From Amphiura filiformis (taxonomy: Eukaryota; Echinodermata; Ophiuroidea; Amphilepidida; Amphiuridae): 64,000 nucleotides of DNA. The position numbers and the translations under genes were made by a program. Numbering within the stretch: position 1 is the first letter of the stretch; each line of letters starts with the position of its first letter. The notes under the pieces were generated by a model. The model was not told where the DNA came from and did no database searches. It saw only the letters and a program-made list of their open reading frames with translations. The stretch is from contig NC_092647.1 in NCBI RefSeq assembly GCF_039555335.1, forward strand, positions 15,734,094 to 15,798,093, written 5' to 3'. Positions 24,701 to 31,344 of the stretch are shown piece after piece.

Positions 24701-27493
24701 GGCGAGATTGGAGCCGGCTCCTTGCAAATGCGACCTAATGTCCGTTTGTTTTGTCAGCGTTTTGCTTTGTTTCTCAGTCTCAGGTACAGGGTCTCTCTGA
24801 TCGGTTTTTTCTTCATTGCGATTTTGTCTAGGTTCGGATTGTCTTTTCTGCGGTGATGCGGCTGATATTAACAAATCTTCTACTTTTTTTCAGGATCTCT
24901 GGTGATGTGGGGCCTGATGCTGGTTGAATGCATTTGTCCAACAGTTCATGCAGGATTACAATCGATGGGTTTGGCGGCGGCGATTGAGGTGCCATATGTT
25001 GTGTCTTCTGATCAGGTGTTTGGTGAACTGCAACTGGATGGATTAAAAGTGCAGCTTGATCTACAACAGGACGGGCAGATGCAAGAGGTACTAGAGGCGC
25101 AGGAGCTTGGTCACAGTTGCTCTTGGTGTGCCCTCGTTCATTACATCTGAAACATGTCGGGCCAAGGTCCGCTGTTGGGCAGTTGTGCTTAGTATGTCCA
25201 TTGTTATTACAAAGAAAGCATTTTAGTTGCGGTTTGTCTGGGCATTCTCTTGCTGGGTGGTTCAAATAACAGTGATGGCAATTTATAGGTGGCTGTCCGT
25301 TGTAGTAGACAACTACCTGCGCATCAATTAGTTTGTTCTGGTTTCTTGGGTCGGAGATTTGTATGTCCGAGTAACGTAACTTATGTTCATATATCTCCGA
25401 CACCATACATACTCTATGACCTGTATATAGGTGTTTAAAGCGCTTTGTAATGTCGTTTTCTTCTCTTCTACTCCGATCCTCTTCCTTATGTCTAGATACC
25501 ATGGTTTCACGCTTGGCCCATGTATCGACCCACTGCTCAACGTATTCGTCCGATATGGACTGTGGTAGTTCATGAATACTCAGTCTTATTCCTCTTTTTT
25601 TGCGCATTCCGTGTATCAAACTGTAATCTTCTAGTGGACAGGCTTTGTCCTTTAACGTGATCACATCATTTGCCAATACACGAACCTTTGCCTGCAGAGT
25701 TGATACTGTGACAATCCATATACTGTAATCAGAATGGTATTGGGCTGATAATATATCGTTCGGTGTAATGGCGTCTTTATCATTTGCAACTGTATTCTCG
25801 TATATCGCCTGTGCCATCTCTATATTTGTTAGTCTGATATTGCGCGGTACTTTTACCCTGATCCACAGATCCGGGTCTTTCAATCGCTTTACTGCTAGTT
25901 CCTCCTCATTTGTAATCGTGTTTTCTGCATTATCCAAGCTTACCGTTTCGTCCTTGTCCGCCATGACTACAAACCGCGGTAGGTTTGAATGGTGATCAGT
26001 GAAGTGTGGATGTGCATATAGCATACAGTGAACACGACACGTACAGCTATGCACAAGCTACGCTGTTATAGCAAGTGCACGATGATTGTTTTAAAGTTGT
26101 TTAAGTTGTAATTTCTTCAATTTTGCGACAGTTTTTATCAGAATTTACCTCAAGTGGATCCTGTTGCTACAAGTAAAGGACAGATATATTGTAGTCCTTA
26201 TATCTCAACCAAATTTCATGAAAAAAAATTAGGTTTTACTCGCACACGATGTGAACCACGTCCGACGTTGATGACTGCATCAACATAAAGTATACTTGTA
26301 TTAATTTTTACCTTTCTATCTTATGTTCAGCACCCTTTGAGACTGACAAACCGCCACCTGGTACTCTACCAACAACACGCAGACCTCCACGTACCTATCC
26401 AACAGGCTGGACTGGCTCAACAGAAGCAATTCCAACAACACTACCACCAGGAACACCAATAGACCCAGGAAAACAAACTGGTAGGTTAAGGGCGTGGCCA
26501 TAAATCACAGGGGAGGAGGATATACCCCGTTTTTGACTGGGGTGACTGATGTAATCACCTCCACTTATATTATTAGGGCTATTTTCAACTAATTAGTCAA
26601 TCGCCTGCAGATGAATGGATTCTCTTTTTTTAAATTTCATTGTTAACCTTTTGCAGACATTTTTTTTGAGTGATTCCCTGTCAAAATAAGGGTCAACATT
26701 TGTGTTGCAAGCTAACAGCCCCAGTAGAAACAGATCGGGTGAAGGGTAATGCAATAGAAACAGACTGGAGCAATAGGTGATACAGGGTGATGCAAGGAAT
26801 ATGCTGTAACAGCCCCAGTAGAAACAGATCGGGTGAAGGGTAATGCAGGGTGATGCAATTTTTGGGGTGATAAAGTGATCAAAATCTGGCCTAAAAACAG
26901 ATTGAAGTTCACGAAAAAGTTTTCTGTACTTTCGTGGATAGTCAATCGTGGGTATCAATCGTTACCTTGCATTTGCAGCACGTACAGCAGGAACAACCTG
27001 GGTTGATTAAGAATGCAGGGGTTGCAATGCACAGTAATGCAAGGTGCTCAGTATAAACATGCCCATTGTTTCAAACCCAACCACTTACCCAGGTTAAGAT
27101 TCTCCATTCGATTTATTTAAATGTACCCTCAGGTTAATAACTTGGAAAAATTGTTTTATGTAAAACATGAGCTATATGGTAAGTTACAACACAATGATTT
27201 CACTGCCGCATGAAATCTTTTTCATTTTAACTGCCAAAACTTCACTATTATCTATTGCAGGCTTATCATCTGGCGCCATTGTAGGCATTGTCATAGGGAT
27301 CTTAATCTGTGTGGTGTTGGTTGGTACTATCATCTTCTTTATCGTCAGTGGAGGAATAAGCTTACCAGGCAAATCTAAATCCCCTCTTGATATTGGCAGT
27401 GTGGGATTTGACAATGCTTTGTATAATGCTGGCGCAGGATCAGTACAGGTTAATGATAGTGCCACTGTTGGAGATCCGACCAGTGTGGCATAA
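4344..27493 (+). CDS. Mannose-receptor-like multi-CTLD transmembrane protein, 3' part (19 exons, gene span)
   Basis: Spliced from 19 exons: 4344-4462, 4770-4918, 6975-7186, 8013-8146, 8323-8375, 8695-8862, 9882-9926, 12250-12425, 13717-13787, 14279-14376, 15159-15431, 15620-15771, 16288-16390, 17109-17362, 17720-17890, 18861-19103, 19636-19809, 26331-26480, 27261-27493. All have AG/GT borders, and phases agree at every junction but one (17890/18861). The product is about 990 residues: six CTLDs, short Pro-rich linkers, a Thr/Pro stalk, a 24-residue membrane helix and a cytoplasmic tail of about 48 residues. Each CTLD has the WIGL-type core and the expected cysteines. Family knowledge: mannose-receptor proteins are type I endocytic pattern-recognition receptors at the cell surface with tandem CTLDs and an FxNxxY tail signal, as here. 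The first exon enters in phase 0 with a stop just upstream, so a 5' exon is missing; no signal peptide, ricin-type or FNII domain was found. Function in glycan uptake or immunity is inferred. Confidence 0.88.
4770..4918 (+). CDS. Gene 1 exon: middle of CTLD1
   Basis: It completes the split Arg codon and encodes the second helix ([10 protein letters not shown]), the core FWIGFSD, and the [14 protein letters not shown] loop, ending in GMP. The donor CCAG/GTAAAT is phase 1. The alternative of reading on past 4918 keeps an ORF to 5022 but loses the CTLD pattern, so the splice is preferred. Confidence 0.87.
5821..5915. repeat. Short tandem repeat, ~24-bp unit
   Basis: TGTTAAAATGCTAATATTG followed by TATTA recurs about three times, ending at the ATTA that flanks the next element. 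Confidence 0.6.
5916..6960. mobile_element. DNA transposon/MITE with TIRs, next to a splice acceptor
   Basis: Both ends start GGTCGCATGTCA (left 5916, right in reverse ending 6960), with similarity over about 25 bp. They are flanked by ATTA on each side (5912-5915, 6961-6964), a likely 4-bp target duplication. The interior is noncoding and includes two tandem GGGCGGGTGAGCC units near 6145-6172. The acceptor of the next gene 1 exon is only 14 bp past its end. Confidence 0.72.
6975..7186 (+). CDS. Gene 1 exon: end of CTLD1, Pro-rich linker, start of CTLD2
   Basis: It starts D-N-S-N-G-D-C-V, giving M-P-D-N at the junction where classical sites have E-P-N. It then gives MWQDKAC (WND position changed to WQD) and NYVCEKG, which ends CTLD1. 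A linker rich in Pro, Thr and Gln follows, then [11 protein letters not shown], which opens CTLD2. The altered calcium-site residues suggest CTLD1 does not bind sugar in the canonical way. The acceptor lies 14 bp from the end of a DNA transposon. Confidence 0.87.
7187..8012. other. Gene 1 intron, nothing recognised
   Basis: AT-rich intron between the start of CTLD2 and its helices. No repeat pair or coding segment recognised. Confidence 0.5.
8013..8146 (+). CDS. Gene 1 exon: CTLD2, first helices
   Basis: Phase 0 in, phase 2 out. It encodes FWVDAQQHC (first helix with conserved Cys), [17 protein letters not shown] (the typical L-A-S-x-H-S segment) and the second helix. The acceptor is preceded by a T-rich tract ending TTCCCAG. 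Confidence 0.88.
8323..8375 (+). CDS. Gene 1 exon: CTLD2 core strand
   Basis: A short 53-nt exon encoding the G-F-W-F-G-L-H-D core strand and S-T-E-G. Two overlapping donors exist; GGTG/GTGAGT is preferred because it keeps E-G-G-F-E-Y, the usual spacing before the WSDG/YTDG loop. The alternative GAAG/GTGGTG would drop one Gly and keep the frame. Confidence 0.85.
8695..8862 (+). CDS. Gene 1 exon: CTLD2 ligand-binding half
   Basis: It encodes [14 protein letters not shown], then [24 protein letters not shown] and [12 protein letters not shown] plus WND are the residues that, in the family, bind Ca2+ site 2 and mannose/GlcNAc/fucose-type sugars. All late cysteines are present. Donor AAAG/GTATAA, phase 1. 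Confidence 0.9.
8986..9300. mobile_element. Partial copy of the TTAAGGG palindromic MITE
   Basis: One arm only: GTGGGACTTTGGAGCACATC, then GTATATGTAGCTGGGAGG and AAAAGCCG, matching the arm of the full element at 27770-28431. Diverged, so an old copy. Confidence 0.6.
9636..9832. mobile_element. Internally shortened MITE (GGGCATTTCGT family)
   Basis: It shares ends and interior (CTCTGGCTAC, GTTTATGTACAAAA, GGATGCTAGGATCACGAAAT) with the longer copy at 57761-58080. It contains a poly-C run near 9671-9687. Its end is about 50 bp before the linker exon acceptor. Confidence 0.65.
9882..9926 (+). CDS. Gene 1 exon: interdomain linker
   Basis: A 45-nt phase 1-1 exon encoding [14 protein letters not shown], a Pro/Thr linker between CTLD2 and CTLD3. 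The acceptor follows TTTTTTCCATAG and the donor is CCTT/GTAAGT. Because it is symmetric it could be skipped without shifting the frame. Confidence 0.8.
10001..10624. mobile_element. MITE with ~34-bp TIRs
   Basis: The left end TTGAATATATGAATACAAAA and following GCCACCTAAGTCCA are mirrored at 10591-10624. It is inserted within an array of ~62-bp repeats. Its right ~115 bp is nearly identical to 38302-38413. Confidence 0.72.
10625..10995. repeat. Minisatellite, ~60-bp unit
   Basis: About six copies of a unit with TTAGCTGGGAGGT and AAATTGGCTGTTAGTAAGTA, then CAATACAATTATTACACTC; a further copy lies at about 9940-10000 on the other side of the MITE. Confidence 0.75.
10998..12078 (-). mobile_element. 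Tc1/mariner-type element with perfect 27-bp TIRs
   Basis: CAGGGTGTATCAAAATGATT plus seven more bases is repeated in inverse at the right end, and both ends are flanked by TA. At 1081 bp it is too short for a complete transposase and carries only an N-terminal remnant, so it is non-autonomous. Confidence 0.78.
11300..11578 (-). pseudogene. Transposase helix-turn-helix remnant
   Basis: A 92-residue ORF starting [20 protein letters not shown], then [14 protein letters not shown], resembles the N-terminal helix-turn-helix domain found in metazoan mariner-like proteins (DUF4817 type). No DDE/D catalytic part follows within the TIRs. Family call from memory of the motif. Confidence 0.5.
12250..12425 (+). 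CDS. Gene 1 exon: start of CTLD3
   Basis: It encodes [19 protein letters not shown], then GWVEANSYC and [20 protein letters not shown], the first half of CTLD3. Acceptor TATTTCAG; donor ATT/GTAAGT, phase 0. Confidence 0.88.
12542..13066. mobile_element. MITE with TTAAAGCCATAATG TIRs
   Basis: Perfect 14-bp inverted ends. Its interior (GACATGTGTAAGGATGACAA and CTGGTTTGAAAAA) also appears, diverged, near 34405-34470. It contains an (ATT)n microsatellite. Confidence 0.68.
12729..12787. repeat. (ATT)n microsatellite
   Basis: About 19 uninterrupted ATT units within a MITE in an intron of gene 1. Confidence 0.95.
13717..13787 (+). CDS. Gene 1 exon: CTLD3 core strand
   Basis: A 71-nt exon encoding [20 protein letters not shown] and GKYS. 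It contains the WIGL core. Acceptor TTTGTAG, donor TTC/GTAAGT, phase 2. Confidence 0.87.
14279..14376 (+). CDS. Gene 1 exon: CTLD3 ligand loop
   Basis: It encodes [20 protein letters not shown], then [11 protein letters not shown]. The EPN motif is intact. It is split from its WND partner by the next intron, which holds a tRNA-derived SINE. Confidence 0.88.
14421..14660 (+). mobile_element. tRNA-derived SINE
   Basis: GTTAGCGCAGTTGGTAGGGC fits a tRNA A box and GGTCCCAAGTTCGAGC a B box with normal spacing, so the head is tRNA-like (about 14430-14500). A non-tRNA body follows. The 3' end is not sharply defined. It lies in the gene 1 intron between the EPN and WND exons of CTLD3. Confidence 0.65.
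15159..15431 (+). CDS. Gene 1 exon: end of CTLD3, linker, start of CTLD4
   Basis: It encodes [20 protein letters not shown] (WND motif and final cysteines), a Pro/Thr linker ([11 protein letters not shown]), then [26 protein letters not shown] and [12 protein letters not shown], which open CTLD4. Phase 1 in and out. Confidence 0.9.
15620..15771 (+). CDS. Gene 1 exon: CTLD4 core and ligand loop
   Basis: It encodes the second helix, [20 protein letters not shown], and [15 protein letters not shown]. The EPN motif is intact. Acceptor CTTATAG, donor GAA/GTAAGT, phase 0. Confidence 0.9.
15878..16153. mobile_element. MITE, CAGCAAACACA/AACGTTTT family (copy 1)
   Basis: Starts CAAGCAAACACAAAAATG, contains ATGTCAGGTTATATAAAGGT and its inverse, and ends near GTTGTTTCCTGGG. 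It is a diverged relative of the element at 46591-47283. Confidence 0.65.
16288..16390 (+). CDS. Gene 1 exon: end of CTLD4
   Basis: It encodes [21 protein letters not shown], and [11 protein letters not shown] and the terminal Cys are present, so CTLD4 has a complete canonical site. The preceding intron carries a MITE of the CAGCAAACACA family. Confidence 0.9.
16391..17108. other. Gene 1 intron, nothing recognised
   Basis: No coding segment. A short direct repeat GCTGATGTAGTGATT occurs near 16672-16702. Confidence 0.45.
17109..17362 (+). CDS. Gene 1 exon: linker and first half of CTLD5
   Basis: It encodes a short Pro-containing linker, [37 protein letters not shown], and LWIGLVDDK. It carries the whole first half of the CTLD in one exon. 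Donor AAG/GTGAGC, phase 0. Confidence 0.88.
17720..17890 (+). CDS. Gene 1 exon: second half of CTLD5
   Basis: It encodes [16 protein letters not shown], then [24 protein letters not shown] and KLCLSAN. EPS/WDD replace EPN/WND, so canonical Ca2+/mannose binding is doubtful. The donor CTG/GTAAGT leaves phase 0, but the next recognised exon needs a phase 1 entry. Confidence 0.85.
17891..18860. other. Gene 1 intron with phase conflict
   Basis: The flanking exons do not agree in phase (0 out, 1 in). A tiny linker exon could hide here; a 16-nt candidate with AG/GT borders starts after ...TTCAAAG near 18245, but it is weak. No CTLD sequence is seen. Confidence 0.4.
18861..19103 (+). CDS. Gene 1 exon: linker and first half of CTLD6
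   Basis: It encodes [49 protein letters not shown] and [10 protein letters not shown]. The acceptor ATTTCAG/CACCC requires one base from the preceding exon, which the exon ending at 17890 does not supply. Confidence 0.87.
19104..19635. other. Gene 1 intron, nothing recognised
   Basis: Both strands read without a protein match; ORFs here are short and without family features. Confidence 0.45.
19636..19809 (+). CDS. Gene 1 exon: second half of CTLD6
   Basis: It encodes [14 protein letters not shown], then [25 protein letters not shown] and [11 protein letters not shown] replaces EPN while WND is kept. Donor AAAT/GTAAGT, phase 1. The next intron (6.5 kb) holds an antisense LINE. Confidence 0.88.
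20820..24367 (-). pseudogene. LINE ORF2, endonuclease-reverse transcriptase, broken
   Basis: 24367-23468 is a complete APE-type endonuclease: [31 protein letters not shown] and SDHMAVEM in order. The reverse transcriptase follows in pieces: [12 protein letters not shown] (about 22930), [29 protein letters not shown] (about 22545), [11 protein letters not shown], then FADDTT near 22220. It continues with KLLGVVV and a C-terminal region with [14 protein letters not shown] (20930-20880). Stops or shifts separate at least six blocks. It would copy its RNA at a nicked target if intact; this copy cannot. Confidence 0.88.
24482..25964 (-). pseudogene. LINE ORF1, nucleic-acid-binding protein
   Basis: From M-A-D-K-D-E (first base 25964) the protein carries three knuckles: [13 protein letters not shown] (one residue short of the classic spacing), [14 protein letters not shown] and [14 protein letters not shown], both C-x2-C-x4-H-x4-C. 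A Lys/Arg/Ser-rich tail follows in another frame (24874-24482), so a frameshift lies near 24830-24870. An upstream in-frame ATG at 26054 exists, but the 25964 start gives the acidic N-terminus expected. Confidence 0.8.
26331..26480 (+). CDS. Gene 1 exon: Thr/Pro-rich stalk
   Basis: A phase 1-1 exon encoding 50 residues dominated by Pro and Thr ([19 protein letters not shown], then [17 protein letters not shown]). It is a likely O-glycosylated stalk lifting the CTLDs from the membrane. The acceptor follows a T-rich tract and the donor is ACTG/GTAGGT. Confidence 0.82.
26707..26860. repeat. ~102-bp tandem duplication
   Basis: AACAGCCCCAGTAGAAACAG followed by ATCGGGTGAAGGGTAATGCA occurs at about 26715 and 26814, in the intron between stalk and transmembrane exons. 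Confidence 0.75.
27261..27493 (+). CDS. Gene 1 last exon: transmembrane helix and cytoplasmic tail
   Basis: It starts G-L-S-S-G, then a hydrophobic run ([20 protein letters not shown] followed by FFIV), a Lys-containing stop-transfer region (LPGKSKSP), and GFDNALYN in the tail. FDNALY fits F-x-N-x-x-Y, the internalisation signal known from mannose receptor tails. Stop TAA at 27491-27493. No canonical AATAAA follows closely; AATAAT runs near 27527 and AATAAA near 28405, inside a MITE. Confidence 0.9.
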
Positions 27494-27769
27494 TTACTCT
27501 GTCTGTCATTTTTTGTTTTGACTTTCAATAATAATAAGGACGTTTTGTGCATAATTTTGACATTTTTTTACTAAAACGTCGATTTCTCAGAGTTCACTTT
27601 TGACAATATTGCACGATTTTTGTGACAAGATAACTCGAAAAATATGCAAGCAAAAGGTAAACTTTTTGCACTATCGTTTAGAGTACATCAAAGCCTAGGG
27701 AAGGTTTTCTCATTTTTCAAAGTATTTGTTTAAAACAAAAATATACACCATTCTGTGCAATTTTTAGCT

Positions 27770-28431
27770 TAAGGGCTGGGGTATGAACGTTTGGACAGTA
27801 TTTATTGTGGGACATTAGAGCACATCAGACATATCGAATTGCATTCTGAATACGAAGAATGTCATTCTGATATCAAATAATTTAGATTTTTGAAATTCGC
27901 AATTTAATACACATTTTATGGCAAATCATTAAAATTGATATTTTTGATATTTAACAGTACTTGAAGTAAACTTTATAAATCTGATGATTTATACTTAAAG
28001 TGTATGTAGGTGGGATGAAAAGCCGACGATCAATTGAAAATTTTGACCTTTCGTATTGAAAATATGGATTTTTTTCCCAAAACACCAACAAAAATTAGGT
28101 CTTTTGGGAAAAAAATCCATATCTTCAATATGAAAGGTCAAAATTTTCAATTGACCGTCGGCTTTTCCTCCTGCTACATACACTTTAAGAATATGTCATT
28201 AGATTTATATAATTTACTTCGAGGACTGTTATATATCAAAATTTGAAAAATATCAAATTTTTTAATTTGTCATAAAATTTGTATTATATTGTGATTTTCA
28301 AAAATGAAAATTATTTGATATCAGAAAGACATGCTTCGTATTCAGAATGCAATTCGATAGGTCTGAAGTGCTCTCATGTCCCACAAAAAATACTGTCGAA
28401 CCGCAATAAACGCTCATTTTAGATCCCTTAA
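27770..28431. mobile_element. Full palindromic MITE (TTAAGGG family)
   Basis: About 660 bp made of two ~320-bp inverted arms meeting near 28100. Ends TTAAGGG / CCCTTAA. The arms include CATCAGACATATCGAATTGC and GTGGGACAT. It begins about 280 bp after the gene 1 stop codon, so it may lie in the 3' UTR. Partial copies: 8986-9300, 38518-38645, 51259-51645. Confidence 0.8.
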
Positions 28432-30060
28432 TAGAGTGACAAAATTGCTTTTTTTCACATGTTTTTTCAATATTTCGAAAAAGAGACTAATTTCAAAAAA
28501 TAAAAAACCTTCCCTAAGTTCATGTCTCTTCTTTATGAAAAGCTAACTGAATTTGTTTTACTCCGAACGGATTTTTTTCTAAGTTGTCAAAAAAAATTGG
28601 GGTAAAGAAGTGATTTTTTGTGATTTTTTCAAAAACTCGAGATTTTTGAACAAATCTGACGTCACCATGGGATTCCGTGACTCAACTTCCACAAATGTAT
28701 AGTTTTATATACTTTTGACATACAATTCAGAAATAATGATGCTCGAAAAGGTCCATGTTCTCTCCCATGACACTGGCCTTAATCACGCGAACTTAAACAG
28801 TTGTTCTTTTCTCTATTTCTAAAACATTTGGGTTGACTGTATTGTGTTAATTATAATCAGGGCATACCAGTATCAGAGAGCAAAATTTCCCATTCGTCCG
28901 AACCGACGCAAATATTGTTTGCTGACTAAAATTGATAATTGTTGACCCAGTTTGGTTCTGTTGTTTAATAATTGTTTAAAACAATACAAAGTCCAATATC
29001 ACCAGCAATGAAAATTCAAATTTTAGGACTAAATTTAATACTACAATGACTACAATGGGAGAAGAATTATGGCCATTGCAGCTATTTCATTCCAGTATAA
29101 TATATAACCGTATTTACTGTTGTCCTGGCATTTACGAGCCGGGGCAACATCACACCCCCCATCAACAGATTCCCAAAAGAGGATCATATTTATTTGATCA
29201 CAAATGTGGGGGAAACTCACAAATAGTGAAATTAGAAAGGATTACACTTTTCATTTGTTCTTAAAATTGACCATGCCATTGTTTTTTCCACAATAAATTT
29301 TGCTTGTCATAAATTTACCAGATAATGTTTGCATACAAAATTATTCTAATTTTCTTACAGTTACATAACTGTAATGATTTACATTTGACAGTTCTTATAC
29401 ATAATTTATTTTTGTAATAAAAGAAGAAAGAAATGTATGAAAACAACCACAATAAAGAGTAATTTATACACACGTTTGTGGTGTATTTTAGCTCATTTAT
29501 AAGTTTGTATGTTTGATAGAAAGTGAATATGGTGTGAAAAAGACACAAAACACATCAAGGATCAATAAATGATACTAGAGGATATCTATGATATGATCAA
29601 TGATGTAAATAAACAGACTCGGTAAACCAAACAACCAATGTAGGTACAAAAACAGGCAAAGTTCGAGTGGCCAAAAATTGCCAATTTCAGAGCCCACAGA
29701 AGTGCCAGCAAAACAGTACAAAAGTAACCTGGAGCAGACAAACAAAACCAAACAGACAAAAAACAAGCCATTTTTCAAAATGATTTGAATATGATCTGAT
29801 TTGATAAATAACCTTATCTATGTACATTGGTTCTGTGACTAATAAATGGGCATCTGTATTTAATTGCATAATGGTGTGCTGCTTAAATGTGAGTAGAATG
29901 GGTGAAAGGTTCTTTAATTACTTTTGATATGGTACTGCAACTCTCAAGTTAACTTTAACCCACTTCTTTTACACTAAAAAAAAGCTAAATTTTGTTGATT
30001 TTTCAAAACATAGCATTTCAAACTTATTCATTTCATTTCTACATGCATACTGAATTATAT
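28432..30060. other. Intergenic, AT-rich, between the two lectin genes
   Basis: No supported gene. A ~50-bp segment with AATATTGTTTGCTGACTAAA (28910-28960) also occurs at about 5618-5670, so it is a dispersed repeat. AATAAA words near 29290 could serve as distal poly-A signals of gene 1. Confidence 0.45.
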
Positions 30061-31344
30061 GACCTAGTGCCAGTGCCGCCGACAAGGACAAGGGAATTAA
30101 GGGGATGCGTTACCCCCGGGCCCAGGGTCCTAGGGGCCCGTAAAAATAAAGAAACATACTTTACTATGGGGCAGTAAAAGCAAAGTAAAGGGACCTCAGG
30201 GGCCAGTAAAAAAGCAAAGAAAAGATACCTTGTAATTCAGAGGCAATAAGCCATCTTTTCTTTCTTTTACTATCTTCTTTGCTCTTTACGGACCCTCCGA
30301 GGTCTCTTGTTTTTTTTTTTTACGGGTCTATTAAGTGTCTTTTCTTCGCTTATTAAGCTGTTTTTACATGCTCATAAAGGTCTATATTCTTCCTTTTACG
30401 GGCGTATGGTATGGTATGGTACAGGTCCACTACGGTCTCTTCTTTGCCTTTACGAGTCCATTATAAGGTATATTTTTTTCTCTTTTATGGCACATAAAAA
30501 GCAAACAAAAGTAGTGGGCCCGTAAAAAACAAAGAAATTAGACGCCTTTTAAAAAAAATACAAGATAGCCATGTGACTCACACTTTCTAATAAATATTTC
30601 ACTTTATGTTACTGTTTGCTTTTAAGAAAATGATTATCCTCGCTATAATGAAGACTTTGAGAATCAGGGGAGTGCAACTTAATAGTGGGAAAACAAATTG
30701 CAAATTTTTGCGCGTTTCGTTGTTTAATCATTTAGCTTAAAATTGGCAATTTTTCCGCACTTCGCAAGGAGTTTGTTTCAATAAGTTTCATCTTGGAGCA
30801 AAGTCGCTATTTCGAATTGCAAATTTTCGCGCGCTTCGTGCGCATTTGTCAAATTCAACGGTTCATACTTGATCATTTTAGCTTCAAATTGGCTTTAATA
30901 TTGGCAAATGTTTTGCACTTCGAATGGAAGCTGTTAAGAGAAACTTAATCTGTGAGCAAAATGCCACTTTCAAATTGCAAATTTGTGCACGCGAAGCGCG
31001 CATATGTCTCCTTCAATGTTCATATTTGATTATTGGCAGCTAAACACTACTTTAGCTCCGCTTCAACATGTGTTCAAGGATTTTACACTAACCTCCCTCC
31101 CCATGTCACAAAGCCCCCCCCAACACCCACACACACACTTAAAGCCTTAATGTACGATCTTCTTAAATTTTTAGATTTGTCTTTTTTTCTTCCAAAATGA
31201 TAATATGCAATCATTATGAAAGTTCCCAATACATTTGGACGCGAAAAACATTGGGAATTTGCAAAGAAACAACATCATAAACTTCACCTCTATCACTCGA
31301 AACATCTCGCACTATTTGGATTAGGACAGCGAGTGCGGCCTCAG

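Larger units (their letters stand above)
20520..26100 (-). mobile_element. L1/Tx1-like LINE, near full length, decayed
   Basis: Antisense to gene 1 within its 6.5-kb intron before the stalk exon. It has an ORF1 with three zinc knuckles, an A-rich inter-ORF spacer (24430-24470), and an ORF2 with apurinic endonuclease and reverse transcriptase. The poly-T near 20526-20545 on the plus strand may mark the poly-A tail. Several frameshifts and stops break ORF2. The 5' boundary is approximate. Confidence 0.85.

Noticed and set aside
28034-28246. 70-residue ORF after gene 1
   Set aside because: Lies in the MITE palindrome; both strands encode nearly the same peptide because of the inverted arms.
30982-31020. 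CpG-island-like promoter signal from GCGCGCG words
   Set aside because: These words recur in the dispersed AAGCGCGC/TTCGCGCG repeats and sit in AT-rich DNA.
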